Source: Candidatus Lucifugimonas marina
Lineage (GTDB): Bacteria; Chloroflexota; Dehalococcoidia; Lucifugimonadales; Lucifugimonadaceae
Reading direction: 5' to 3'
Assembly (NCBI GenBank): GCA_029593915.1
Contig: CP046147.1
Coordinates: 806,001-870,000, forward strand
Length of the DNA stretch: 64,000 bases
The notes under the pieces are model-generated. The model searched no databases, was not told the origin of the DNA, and worked only from the letters and a program-made list of their open reading frames with translations. The position numbers and the translations under genes are program-made. Shown here in pieces: positions 36,236 to 45,636 of the stretch. Within the stretch, counting starts at the first letter, position 1; the number at the start of each line of letters is the position of its first letter.

Positions 36236-36665
36236 AATCTCAAATGGAATCTAGCTCGAAGATTTTTTACAAAATCGTCGATAGAACTATTTCCACACCT
36301 GACCCCCTCAACAACGCAGTTCGTTCGATTCCAGTCCTCATTGGCTGATACGCGGGCGCGAGCCAGACAGATCATCTTCAGCTCGCCGAGCGCTTCAACC
36401 GATCGCATCCCGCGGCTCTAAAGCCAGCATTTGCTGGGTAGCGTTGGTTCGTGATCTGTCGAATTCATCCAGTAAATCCACTTAATATCGTGCTGCATCA
36501 TCACGAATCGGAAGCGAGTGTTCGCCGCAAGTGCTGATTGGGGACTGACCCCCGGTGGGTGTGGGAGTAACCTCTACTAGTTGAACTTAGAAGGTGTTGA
36601 GTTTCCGTGTAACGGGAATTCGCTTTTGAAGGCGAATTTTCGTGTGCGGTGTGGTGTGATTTGTT
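36236..36665. other. Gene-free divergent region
   Basis: 430 bases between the leftward kinase and the rightward enoyl-CoA hydratase. I found no coding sequence, tRNA or known riboswitch here. The only structure I would point out is the hairpin at its right end. Confidence 0.6.
36617..36638 (+). promoter_or_regulatory. Hairpin in the enoyl-CoA hydratase leader
   Basis: AATTCGC-TTTTGAAG-GCGAATT followed by TTCG, 27 bases before the hydratase ATG. The stem is A/T-rich and only 7 bp, so it is a weak terminator or a leader structure at best. Confidence 0.35.
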
Positions 36666-36926
36666 ATGCCTGCAATTCACAAGAAGATCGGAATTAGGGA
36701 TTTGAAGTTAAGTAGCGAAGCTGTTCTTTTCGAACAAGACGGTCACCTGGCGACCATTACTTTGAATCGCCCGAAGGCGATGAATTCGATTAATCCACCT
36801 CTAGGCGATGCACTTCGTGAAGCGTTGGAAGAAGTTCGTGACAACGATTCAATTTGGGTTGCGATATTAACTGGCGCGGGTGATCGTGCGTTTTCTGCTG
36901 GAGCCGATTTGAAGTGGCGGTCGTAG
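36666..36926 (+). CDS. Enoyl-CoA hydratase/isomerase, N-terminal part (ends at in-frame TAG)
   Basis: First 86 codons of a crotonase-family enzyme: LATITLNRPKAMNSINPPLG and the first oxyanion-hole strand AGDRAFSAGADLKW. TAG at 36924-36926 ends the frame in the surface loop after ADLKW, a loop that varies in length in the family. The same frame continues cleanly with the rest of the fold. Alone, this piece lacks both catalytic Glu residues. ATG start with weak ribosome-binding site. Confidence 0.85.
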   Translation: MPAIHKKIGIRDLKLSSEAVLFEQDGHLATITLNRPKAMNSINPPLGDALREALEEVRDNDSIWVAILTGAGDRAFSAGADLKWRS

Positions 36927-36974
36927 AACGAAGACGAGGTCAAGACTCCGGATGCCGGAACTGGCGGGAAGATA

Positions 36975-37490
36975 TTGTCGGCTGAATTCGGGTGCTGGAA
37001 GCCCGTTATCGCTGCGGTAAACGGCTATGCCGTTGGTGGTGGCTTAGAGCTGGCAATTGCGTGTGATTTGATAGTTGCCGCTGAGAGCGCACAGTTCGGT
37101 TTGCCTGAACCTCGGCGGGGTCTCATGGCAGATGCAGGTGGTGTTCACGGACTTTCGAGGCAACTTCCAATCAAGCTGGCTATGGAGATGATTCTCACGG
37201 GGCAATTTATTGGCGCACAACGAGCTGCCGACATGGGACTTGTGAATCGAGTGGCTGGTGACGACGAGCTGATGCGGTCTGCTCGTGAGTTGGCTGAATC
37301 GATCATGGAGTGTTCACCCAAAGCGATTCAGGCGGCTAAGCAGGCTGTGGTTATGGGTTCGGAACTGACATTTGAAGAGGCGATGGTTACTGAATTTTCG
37401 ATGTTCACACGTTTAAAAGACTCAGCAGATTTCATCGAAGGGCCGCGGGCGTTTTCTGAAAAACGTGCTCCGAAGTGGGAGGGTGCGTAG
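36975..37490 (+). CDS. Enoyl-CoA hydratase/isomerase, C-terminal part (same frame, after the TAG)
   Basis: The remaining 171 residues of the crotonase: KPVIAAVNGYAVGGGLELA gives the second oxyanion-hole and first catalytic Glu, and QFGLPEPRRGL the second Glu, equivalent to Glu144 and Glu164 of the rat mitochondrial enzyme. The C-terminal helical trimerisation part is complete. If read through the TAG the full protein would be ~274 residues, a normal crotonase length, so loss of the stop would restore an intact enzyme for hydration of 2-enoyl-CoA. The next gene, a CoA-transferase, starts two bases after the stop, so both belong to a CoA-thioester degradation operon. Confidence 0.87.
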   Translation: MSAEFGCWKPVIAAVNGYAVGGGLELAIACDLIVAAESAQFGLPEPRRGLMADAGGVHGLSRQLPIKLAMEMILTGQFIGAQRAADMGLVNRVAGDDELMRSARELAESIMECSPKAIQAAKQAVVMGSELTFEEAMVTEFSMFTRLKDSADFIEGPRAFSEKRAPKWEGA

Positions 37491-37492
37491 AT

Positions 37493-38716
37493 ATGACTGA
37501 CAACACGTCTTATCGAAAGGCTCTGACTGGCATTCGAGTGGTCGATTTCACTCAGGTGATTTTTGGTCCTTCGTGCACAGCTCAACTCGCCGACCATGGC
37601 GCCGAAGTGATCAAAATCGAGCGACCGGGTGTTGGCGATCTTTCGCGGCAGTTCGGTCCCTATGTCGATGACGAGAGCATGCCTTACGCCAGTCTTAATC
37701 GAAATAAGCAGAGTCTTGCTGTGAATTTGAAGTCGCCGCAAGGAATGGAAGCGGTGCTGAAGCTGATTGATTCAGCCGATGTTGTTGTTAGCAACTTTCG
37801 ACAGGGTGTGATGGAGTCGTTGGGTCTCGGCTGGGACGAGGTTCATGCTCGAAACCCTCGGGCGATCTACACCAGCGGATCGGGCTACGGGCCTGACGGG
37901 CCGATTGGTTCGACTCGCAAGATGGGGCATGATTCGATGGCACAAGCGATGACCGGAGTTATGTACGTCAATGCAGATTCGAATGGAGTTCCAAAACGTG
38001 CTCCCATAGCCGTGGCTGATATCTCGGCTGGAAGTCTTTTGATGGAAGGGATTATTCTTGCATTGATTGAGCGTGGGGTTTCAGGAGAAGGTCAAAAGGT
38101 TGAAGTTTCGTTGATCGACGCTGTGTTAAGGATGGAAGCTTGGGGGATCGCAACAGTTGCAAACGCGACCGCTGAGGCTGATCATCTGGGCAACCCTTTG
38201 GATGGCGGAGTTTATTCGGCCGCCGATGGTTACATGGTTATCACCGGGTTGTTCAAGCCGAATCCGCTTCAGTCGATTTGCGAAGTATTGGGTATCGAAG
38301 ATCTTTCGCAGGATGGGCGATTTTCGTCAGTAGATTTGATGACCGAGAACGGTGCCGAACTTGAATCGATAATTCAGGCGGAAGTCGAGAAGCATCCAAG
38401 AGATTACTGGGTGGCCAAGTTCGATGCCGTTGATGTTCTTTGCATGCCGGTATTGAGTCTAGATGAGAGTATCGAGGAACCTCAGGTTCTGCACAACGAG
38501 ATGGGTGTTGAAGTGCCTTCAAATGGGGCTGCTGGATCGTCGACTATCACACAGCGTCATGTTGGAATTCCCGTGAAACTGGGAACAACACCGGGAACGA
38601 TCGAGACTCCCGCTCCGGGAATTGGAGAGAACTCTCGAGAAGTGTTGGCTGGAATTGGATATTCGAACGAAGAAATTGACCAGATGTTGGCTACCGGAGT
38701 CATTGGAATCGGCTAG
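37493..38716 (+). CDS. CaiB/BaiF family (class III) CoA-transferase
   Basis: 407-residue family III CoA-transferase that moves CoA between carboxylic acids. It begins with GIRVVDFTQVIFGPSCT and ADHGAEVIKIERPGVGD, as the family does, and carries Asp147 in KMGHDSMAQAMTG at the place of the catalytic Asp (Asp169 of formyl-CoA transferase). The C-terminal RHVGIPVKL and TPAPGIGEN parts are also present. ATG at 37493 is chosen over an upstream GTG frame because GGAGGG is nine bases before it. It would activate a carboxylic acid as its CoA ester for the adjacent enoyl-CoA hydratase. Confidence 0.93.
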   Translation: MTDNTSYRKALTGIRVVDFTQVIFGPSCTAQLADHGAEVIKIERPGVGDLSRQFGPYVDDESMPYASLNRNKQSLAVNLKSPQGMEAVLKLIDSADVVVSNFRQGVMESLGLGWDEVHARNPRAIYTSGSGYGPDGPIGSTRKMGHDSMAQAMTGVMYVNADSNGVPKRAPIAVADISAGSLLMEGIILALIERGVSGEGQKVEVSLIDAVLRMEAWGIATVANATAEADHLGNPLDGGVYSAADGYMVITGLFKPNPLQSICEVLGIEDLSQDGRFSSVDLMTENGAELESIIQAEVEKHPRDYWVAKFDAVDVLCMPVLSLDESIEEPQVLHNEMGVEVPSNGAAGSSTITQRHVGIPVKLGTTPGTIETPAPGIGENSREVLAGIGYSNEEIDQMLATGVIGIG

Positions 38717-38819
38717 AATTCTCCAGCGTCATTCTCAACGTGAATCTAACTAGACGATTCATACTTGGCTGAACTGCTCCGACTCTCTTTATTTTCGTAA
38801 CCCTGCGCTGCCGAATTAG

Positions 38820-41800
38820 GTGCCACGAAGCTTGTTGATTTTCCGCCGGCGATTGCGAGCCGATTTTTACCAGATGTTTGCCCTGATGGTGGGTGTGCTG
38901 GTGATGACGGCTATTCTCGCCGGTGCACCGATGTATCTCAGCACGATTGAGTCATTAGGGTTAAGATCGACGCTGGTCACGCTTTCTGCTTCGCACCGAA
39001 ATATGCAGGTTGTCGTCGAGCAGTTACCGCTTACGAATATCTCAGTTTCATCTGCCACGGAACGAGTAGATGTGGCCTTGGAAGAGCTTGGTGATCTTGT
39101 AATCGAAGTGGGCCAGGTATCGAACACGCGCCCGCATTTCTGGGCGGTGGATCCTGACAGTATCGTTGGCGGATCGAAACCTGATCTGGCGAGTTTGTAT
39201 CGATTCGACGGTTTTCTTGATCATGTGGACATGATCGAGGGCCGTGCTCCGCTATCGACAGTCGAGCAGGCTGAGACGAATCTTGTTGCGGAAGTTGTTG
39301 TACCTGCTGAGCGCGCCGAACAGCTGGAACTGGGCGTTGGTGACGAAATATGGCTGTCTCCGAAGCCGGATGATCCGCCGTATTTGATGGCACGAATCGT
39401 CGGATTGTTTCAGCCAAAAGACGTTGATGCAGAGTTCTGGTTGGGATTAGCACCTGAGGTCTTCGAACCGGGACGACCCGCCCCCGGTGCAAGGTTCATG
39501 CTTCCGCTGTTATTCACCAAAGACGCTCTATTTACGTCGGTAACCGGTAGTGCTGCGTCTATTGGTACGAATCGCTGGCTGGTTCAGTTGGATGAAGGCT
39601 TGCTTGAACGGCAAGGACCAGCGATTACTGCAGATCGAGTCGATTCTGTTGGCAATCAATTGCGACGCGGATTGCCCGAGTCGAAGGCGGTTACTGCGCT
39701 TGAGAATCCTCTGAAGGCGCTTGTACAGAAGATTGCATTTGCTCGTATTCCGACGTTGATGATGGGTGGAGTGCTACTGCTCGCAGCCGGGTACTACTCG
39801 ATCATGGCTGCCGGGGCACTGACGGCGCGAAGGCGAGTCGACACATCACGAATGTGGGCTCGTGGTTCAGGGCGTGGGCAGCTTGCGGTTATGTTTTTAT
39901 TCGAGTCGTTGATTCTGGTTGTTCTGCCTGCTCTTGCAGCACCGTTTCTGGCGTTCGGAGTTATCTCACTGATTGGGTTGATGCCTGAGTACGAGTCGAT
40001 CAGGCAGGGTTCGAGCATGCCGGTTTACTTCATGTGGCAGGCGTTTGCATGGGCGTTGATTGGCGCAGGTGTGGTGATCGCCTACATGCAGTGGATGGTG
40101 TGGAAAGGTGGCGGCAGGGCGATCGGATCTGAGCAGATAGCGAGTCGCAAGGTCGAAGGCAAGCCGTTCTTCCAGCGTCAGTATTTGGATTTACTCTTCT
40201 TCATATTTGGTGGAGTGATTCTTTGGGATCTCTCAACTGAATCTTCAGTAGCAACTGCCAAAGAGGGTGGAGAGCAGATCGTTACTGTGAACCCGCTTCT
40301 GGTGTTCGCACCGGCGATTTTCTTGGGCGTAGCAGTGATGCTTTCGATGCGAGTGCTGCCGCCTGTCGCCAAACTGGTTTCTGGAGCTTTGTCGCGTCGT
40401 GGACCTGCATGGGCACATTTGATTTCTGCTCTTTTCGCGAGGGTTCCACTTACCTACGCTTGGCCGGCTGCAATTCTTGGCATGGCGGCTGGAACTGCGA
40501 TGCTTTCGGCGACTGTTGCGGCAACATTGCAGCAGGGCTCGGTTGACCAATCGGGATACGAAGTTGGCGCTGATCTACGGGTGTTCCCGGTCGATTTGGA
40601 GAGCGGTTCACGGAGTTTCGTACTAGACGATGTTCGAAACCTCGACGGCGTTGCGGGCGTTTCGAGCGGACTGCGAACAACTGGTGAAGTTCGAATTGGC
40701 GGGCAAGGTGCACCGTTCGAATTTCTGGCGATTGAACCAGATGAATTTGTTGAGATTGGCGTTTTCAGAGACGACTATGCCGATGGTGACATGACCGACA
40801 TTGTGGGACGGCTTGAATCGGCTACTTTTGTTGAGCCGCTGGTTGTTCCTGAATCGGCAGTGCGGCTTGGATATCGCATGCGTTCTGACGTTATTGAACG
40901 CCGTATTCGTGCGAGCGTGAGATTGATTGACGCGGACGGTCTTTCGCATTCTGTCGATCTTGGTTCGGTAACGAGTCACGATTGGCAGGTTCGACTTGGC
41001 GAAATTCCGGGAGTGGCGTCACGACCGGTTCAGATCGCAGGGCTTACTTTCTTTGAACTTACTCCCGACGAGCTTGGAACGAGAGCGAACGTTCAGATCG
41101 ATGATCTTATGTACGAGACCGGCGATTCGTCTGACCTCGTAGTGATTGACGGATTCGATGGAGACTTGAGCGAGTGGAATCCGCTTGCTTCGTCGGAGGG
41201 TGTGGATACATCGACTAGCGGGTTCGGCTACAACCGCAGGGTCGATGGTGAATCCCGGTCGGATAGAGGGCTGCAAATCGGGCTAGGAATTGGTACTGAT
41301 CTTGGTGTTCGTGGTGCGGTTCGCAATGCTTCAGACGTCGTGCCGATTGTGTTTAGTGAAACTGCTCTGGAGGCAAACAATGCTGCGATTGGTGACAGGA
41401 CTGTTATTCACGTATTCGGTCGTTCGATACCTGTCGAGGTAGTTGGTTCAACTGAGTTCTTCCCGACCTTAGATCCTGAAGAAGGCGGATTTGGTGTAGT
41501 TGATATTTCTCAACTTTGGTCGCATCAGAGCCTGAGTAGTGCTAACTCGGCCGGTGTGGCGCAAGAGATGTTTATTGGTCTGGACGATTCGTCGACCGAA
41601 GCAATTGTTGATTCGATTTCATCGACAGTCGGTGGTTTGCACAGTGTGGTCGACCGAGATGAACTTCAGCTTTCGTCGGTGGTCACACCGCTTGCAGTTG
41701 CCGGTTGGCGTGGTGCTTCGATAGTCACTGCTCTACTGGCGATAGTTCTTGCTGTTCTAGGCTTCCTAACGTTCGCCCCTATGCGACCCGCTGGTGATCA

Positions 41801-42134
41801 GTTCAATTTGGCGGTGCTGCGCTCGATGGGAGTCCGAAAGCGTGGTTTGGTTGCCATTAGCTTCATCGAGCAGATCGTGATTTTAGTAGTCGGTGTTGCT
41901 GCTGGTGTCGGGACTGGATTGGTGATGGCCCGCATCGCAGTAGATACCGCTTCACAGACCGATTCGAATTTGAATTTATTGCCACCAATTGTGTTCTCAA
42001 CGAACTGGAACTACGTGGTGGGATTGATCGCAGCATTGGCGGTTGTTTCGGTGCTGATAGTGATATTTGATTCGATAGCGGTTCGTCGTGTGAATGTTGC
42101 CGATACGGTTCGTAATTCAGGGAAGAGCGGCTGA
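38820..42134 (+). CDS. Giant FtsX/MacB-type ABC transporter permease (1)
   Basis: 1,104-residue membrane protein with about ten TM helices arranged in two FtsX-like halves. TM1 is at about 18-40, then a large periplasmic domain (about 41-305), a TM cluster (about 309-568) including FtsX-type MRVLPPVAKLVSG, a second extracytoplasmic domain of ~390 residues, and three C-terminal TMs (from about 967), ending with RRVNVADTVRNSG. FtsX/MacB-type permeases couple ATP hydrolysis to mechanical work on envelope proteins, lipids or peptides instead of true transmembrane transport. GTG start, no convincing ribosome-binding site. First gene of a six-gene rightward operon. The next start follows its stop after one base. 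Confidence 0.88.
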   Translation: MPRSLLIFRRRLRADFYQMFALMVGVLVMTAILAGAPMYLSTIESLGLRSTLVTLSASHRNMQVVVEQLPLTNISVSSATERVDVALEELGDLVIEVGQVSNTRPHFWAVDPDSIVGGSKPDLASLYRFDGFLDHVDMIEGRAPLSTVEQAETNLVAEVVVPAERAEQLELGVGDEIWLSPKPDDPPYLMARIVGLFQPKDVDAEFWLGLAPEVFEPGRPAPGARFMLPLLFTKDALFTSVTGSAASIGTNRWLVQLDEGLLERQGPAITADRVDSVGNQLRRGLPESKAVTALENPLKALVQKIAFARIPTLMMGGVLLLAAGYYSIMAAGALTARRRVDTSRMWARGSGRGQLAVMFLFESLILVVLPALAAPFLAFGVISLIGLMPEYESIRQGSSMPVYFMWQAFAWALIGAGVVIAYMQWMVWKGGGRAIGSEQIASRKVEGKPFFQRQYLDLLFFIFGGVILWDLSTESSVATAKEGGEQIVTVNPLLVFAPAIFLGVAVMLSMRVLPPVAKLVSGALSRRGPAWAHLISALFARVPLTYAWPAAILGMAAGTAMLSATVAATLQQGSVDQSGYEVGADLRVFPVDLESGSRSFVLDDVRNLDGVAGVSSGLRTTGEVRIGGQGAPFEFLAIEPDEFVEIGVFRDDYADGDMTDIVGRLESATFVEPLVVPESAVRLGYRMRSDVIERRIRASVRLIDADGLSHSVDLGSVTSHDWQVRLGEIPGVASRPVQIAGLTFFELTPDELGTRANVQIDDLMYETGDSSDLVVIDGFDGDLSEWNPLASSEGVDTSTSGFGYNRRVDGESRSDRGLQIGLGIGTDLGVRGAVRNASDVVPIVFSETALEANNAAIGDRTVIHVFGRSIPVEVVGSTEFFPTLDPEEGGFGVVDISQLWSHQSLSSANSAGVAQEMFIGLDDSSTEAIVDSISSTVGGLHSVVDRDELQLSSVVTPLAVAGWRGASIVTALLAIVLAVLGFLTFAPMRPAGDQFNLAVLRSMGVRKRGLVAISFIEQIVILVVGVAAGVGTGLVMARIAVDTASQTDSNLNLLPPIVFSTNWNYVVGLIAALAVVSVLIVIFDSIAVRRVNVADTVRNSGKSG

Positions 42135-42135
42135 C

Positions 42136-45100
42136 ATGGGACCACGATCATTCCTTGAATTTGTGTTCCGACGCAGCCGTTCGCACTGGCCGATGCTGTC
42201 GGTGGTTTCTGTAGGTGTCGTCGCTGCTGTTGTAACTATTGCAGCCAGCGTTATTTACTTTGATTCTCTCGGCGATATCGCCCTGAAACGCGAGATCGCA
42301 ACTGACAGTGGTGCCAGCCATGACATCGTGATTTCGGGTCGAGAAGTGGATGTTGATGCCGCTAGCAACGGCGCGTTGTTGTCGCTGGTCGACACAACCG
42401 TCACTGAGATCGCTTCATCGATTACAACCGATGTGACTCTTGCTTATGGATCGCCAACGCTTTTGGTCGAGCAAGGTGAGGATGTCGATCCTGAAGTCGA
42501 AATAGACACTTCGTGGCGTGCAGTCATGATGGTCGCTCCGAAGTTGAGCGAGAACTCTGTATTAACGGGCGGGGCTTGGCCTTCGGATGCTGTTGCTGAA
42601 TCGGAACCGGGCCAACTGTTGATCGACGTTGCAGTGAACGAAGCTGAGGCGGCTGCGTTTGGTGTCGGTGTAGGTGACATCGTTGAGGTAGCGCCGTTCT
42701 GGGACGACATCAACGACTCGATAGCAGTGCGAATTTCAGGAACGTACGTGCGGGGTGATGGCGACGCTGGATTCTGGCGAGATTTGGATGAGCAGTTCGG
42801 TTTGGACGACACCGATCTGAAGTACCTCCCTCTAGTGCCTGAACCGGGGATTTTTGAATCGACAGTAGCTCCTTATCTGCCGGGAATGACGGTCAAATAC
42901 TTCTGGCGCTACGGCGTTGATTCTTCACGGGTTAAGGCTGCAGGCGCGAACAAACTGCTTCTGGGATTCGATGAGATCAAAGCCCAGTTGCAGTCGAAGA
43001 TAAGCAACTATTCGCAAGATATTCCGCTTCAAGAAGTATTGGCTCGAAACCAGCAGCAGACGTTCTTTAGTCGACTGCCGATGACGGTTGTTTTCTCAGT
43101 GATCGCCGCGGTTGTGCTGTATTTCGTGGGAACGATGTCGATTCTGATGGTTGAGACCCAGACCAGCGATATCGCCCGCCTTCGCACGAGGGCTGCAACG
43201 GTTCGACAGGTGATTGGTGCGTTCGTTATCGAAGGTGCAATCGTGGCGTTGCTGGCAATTTTGCTTGCTCCGCCGTTGGCAGCAATGTTGGTGAAATGGC
43301 TCGGTGTCATTCCGCTGTTCGATGAACTGAACGGCGGAAACCCGCTGCCTGCGAGCCTGGGTCAAACCGCGTACGTGGTATCGATCCTCACTGGATTGGC
43401 GGGCTTCCTGGCTATGGTCGTACCGGCTTCGATGGCTGCCAAGAAAACGGTAGTTATTAGCGTTCGTGAATCGACTCGTCCAACTGCTCAGGGCGCAATG
43501 CAGAAGTACTACCTCGACGTCGCTTTGTTCGGGTTGCTTTTGGTGTTTGCTTCGCAGTTAGCTAGCGAGGGTTCATTCGTCGATGTGCCGGGAGTTGGTG
43601 CGGCTCAGGTCGACAAGATCAACGTGGCGATGCCAGCGTTGGTGCTGGCGTTCGGTGGGCTCGTCGCATTGCGAGCATTCCCGGCGTTGGTCGAGGTCGT
43701 TGCCCGACTAACTTCGTTGCCGTGGCTTTCAAATTTTGTGTCGCCAGCGATTACTTTGGTGCTGTGGCAGATGGCTCGAAACCCGCGGCACTACTCTCGT
43801 CTTTCGTTATTGATGATTCTTACCGCGGGACTGGGCGTGTTCGCTTCGAGTTTCGCTGGAACTCTCGACGTGAGCGCTGCTGATCGTGCTCGGTATCAGT
43901 CGGGAGCTGATTTGCGAGTGAACGGTGTTTCGTACACCAACCGTGTTCAAGCCGGAGATACGTTTAGGCGCATTGCTGGCACACCGGGTGTCGAGTCGGC
44001 TGCACCGGCATTCCGAGCCGTCGGAGTTGATCTGACCGCGGACGTGGGAAGCACGTTTACTTATCTCGGTGTTGATCCGGGACCTATGGCGGGAATCGCT
44101 TGGTCACGTCCTGATTTTTCTGCGACGTCGCTAAGCGATCAGATGAATAAATTGACTGAGTCGAGATCTGGAATTTCGATTCCGTCTGACGTTCGATGGA
44201 TCAGCCTGAAAGTACGTCCAACGGTGAGGCGCGCTGACTCTCGTATTGCGGCACGACTAAGTGATTCGACCGGAAGACTATTTACGCTAAATCTCGGATC
44301 GTTGTTGCCTCGACCTTCTGCGGGTAGACCGTTTAAGTGCGATGTCGCAGATGCTCACTTGCCACCGAACTGGTGCACGATCGCCGGATCGGTCGACGCG
44401 ATTGATTACACCGGAGTAAGTCCAGTTCCGCCATTGCGGCTGGAGTTCATTGGCGTTGGGCTGCCCAACGTTGAGCGCGGACGATTTAGTCGAACCGAGC
44501 CGCCGTTCCTCGATCCGGGATCTGTCGAGATCGACGAGTTGGCGTTTGTCTTGGAGAACGGTGACACGCAGGTCATCGAGGAGTTCAACGCCGATTCATC
44601 ATGGATGACCGTTGAACCGGGTCTGAACCAGTACGGTGCTCGTATGGAACCGCTGTTGACCAAGCCTGAAAGTATCGAAGAGGCTGAAGGGTTTGAACCA
44701 CAGGATCAGGGAATTGCGGTGATGACCTGGAATCCAGTGATCGTCACCCAGCTAAGGGGTGTGACCGTAGGTTCAGAGAACGCTCCGATTCCCGTAATCG
44801 CCAGCACCGGATTTATGGAACGTGGTGGTTATGAGGTTGGCGAGCGAATTAATGTTGATATTCAGGGCAACGGTGTACCTCTTCGCTTAGCGGGTGTCGC
44901 CGATTACTTCCCAACACTCGATCCTGAGTTTTCTACTTTCGTGGTGGGCGATATTCGTTCGACTTGGATGGCTTTGAACGCTAACCATATGCGGAACGCT
45001 GAACAGGCAAACGAGGTTTGGATCGAGACCGGCGATACACCGCCTTCCGAAGTTGGAAACGCCATGCGAGCGAGGACCACAACGCCTCCTTCGCTGATCG

Positions 45101-45576
45101 CTCAGGATCAGCTGTTGCGTGACGCAGCGGTCGATCCGCTCATATCGGCTGGTTGGCGCGCATTGCTTGCGATTGCATTCGCAACCGTGCTTGCCGCGAG
45201 TGCTGTTGGATTCCTGGTCTACTCGCAGGTGACGTTCGCTTCTCGTATGACGGAGTACGCAGTGGTGCGTACGTTGGGTCTGACGACGAGACAGGTGCTT
45301 GGACTAGTGACGCTAGAGCTATTGATGGTTTTGGTGCCAGCAGTTTTGGTGGGAGGATTACTGGGTATGCGCATGGGGGCAACCATCATTCCATTCCTTG
45401 TTACATCGGGTGAAGGTGTGCGAGTTGTGCCGCCGGTTGTGCTGGACGTCGATTGGAAATCGGTTGGTGTGCTGGTCGGTGTGGTCGCGGCGATATTCCT
45501 GGCGATTTCGATTGGTTTGATCTCATCCGTTCGCAAAATATCCCCCCCAAGGGTGATGCGAATGGGCCAGAGTTAG
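42136..45576 (+). CDS. Giant FtsX/MacB-type ABC transporter permease (2)
   Basis: 1,146 residues, the same architecture as the preceding gene: TM1 (about 20-42), periplasmic domain, TM cluster from about residue 315 (LPMTVVFSVIAAVVLYFVG), a second large extracytoplasmic domain (about 585-1,000), then three C-terminal TMs with the FtsX-like YAVVRTLGLTTRQVLGLV. Shared words such as ADYFPTLDPEFSTFVVGD with the first permease (STEFFPTLDPEEGGFGVVD) show they are paralogues, probably forming a heterodimer. ATG at 42136 with GGAAGAG upstream; a longer frame into the previous gene is rejected. 60 bases before the ATPase gene. Confidence 0.9.
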   Translation: MGPRSFLEFVFRRSRSHWPMLSVVSVGVVAAVVTIAASVIYFDSLGDIALKREIATDSGASHDIVISGREVDVDAASNGALLSLVDTTVTEIASSITTDVTLAYGSPTLLVEQGEDVDPEVEIDTSWRAVMMVAPKLSENSVLTGGAWPSDAVAESEPGQLLIDVAVNEAEAAAFGVGVGDIVEVAPFWDDINDSIAVRISGTYVRGDGDAGFWRDLDEQFGLDDTDLKYLPLVPEPGIFESTVAPYLPGMTVKYFWRYGVDSSRVKAAGANKLLLGFDEIKAQLQSKISNYSQDIPLQEVLARNQQQTFFSRLPMTVVFSVIAAVVLYFVGTMSILMVETQTSDIARLRTRAATVRQVIGAFVIEGAIVALLAILLAPPLAAMLVKWLGVIPLFDELNGGNPLPASLGQTAYVVSILTGLAGFLAMVVPASMAAKKTVVISVRESTRPTAQGAMQKYYLDVALFGLLLVFASQLASEGSFVDVPGVGAAQVDKINVAMPALVLAFGGLVALRAFPALVEVVARLTSLPWLSNFVSPAITLVLWQMARNPRHYSRLSLLMILTAGLGVFASSFAGTLDVSAADRARYQSGADLRVNGVSYTNRVQAGDTFRRIAGTPGVESAAPAFRAVGVDLTADVGSTFTYLGVDPGPMAGIAWSRPDFSATSLSDQMNKLTESRSGISIPSDVRWISLKVRPTVRRADSRIAARLSDSTGRLFTLNLGSLLPRPSAGRPFKCDVADAHLPPNWCTIAGSVDAIDYTGVSPVPPLRLEFIGVGLPNVERGRFSRTEPPFLDPGSVEIDELAFVLENGDTQVIEEFNADSSWMTVEPGLNQYGARMEPLLTKPESIEEAEGFEPQDQGIAVMTWNPVIVTQLRGVTVGSENAPIPVIASTGFMERGGYEVGERINVDIQGNGVPLRLAGVADYFPTLDPEFSTFVVGDIRSTWMALNANHMRNAEQANEVWIETGDTPPSEVGNAMRARTTTPPSLIAQDQLLRDAAVDPLISAGWRALLAIAFATVLAASAVGFLVYSQVTFASRMTEYAVVRTLGLTTRQVLGLVTLELLMVLVPAVLVGGLLGMRMGATIIPFLVTSGEGVRVVPPVVLDVDWKSVGVLVGVVAAIFLAISIGLISSVRKISPPRVMRMGQS

Positions 45577-45636
45577 CGAATCCTGTCTTGGGTCGGCGAG
45601 AGTTTCGTCGGCAAAGATGGGCTAGTATTCGCAACC

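Noticed and set aside
36310..36360. tRNA T-arm-like GTTCGATTCC in the gap before the hydratase
   Set aside because: Flanking bases do not form a T stem, and no cloverleaf can be drawn.
10148..36926. Stop-codon reassignment as explanation for the interrupted genes
   Set aside because: Many neighbouring genes end properly at TAG or TGA, so neither codon is generally sense here.
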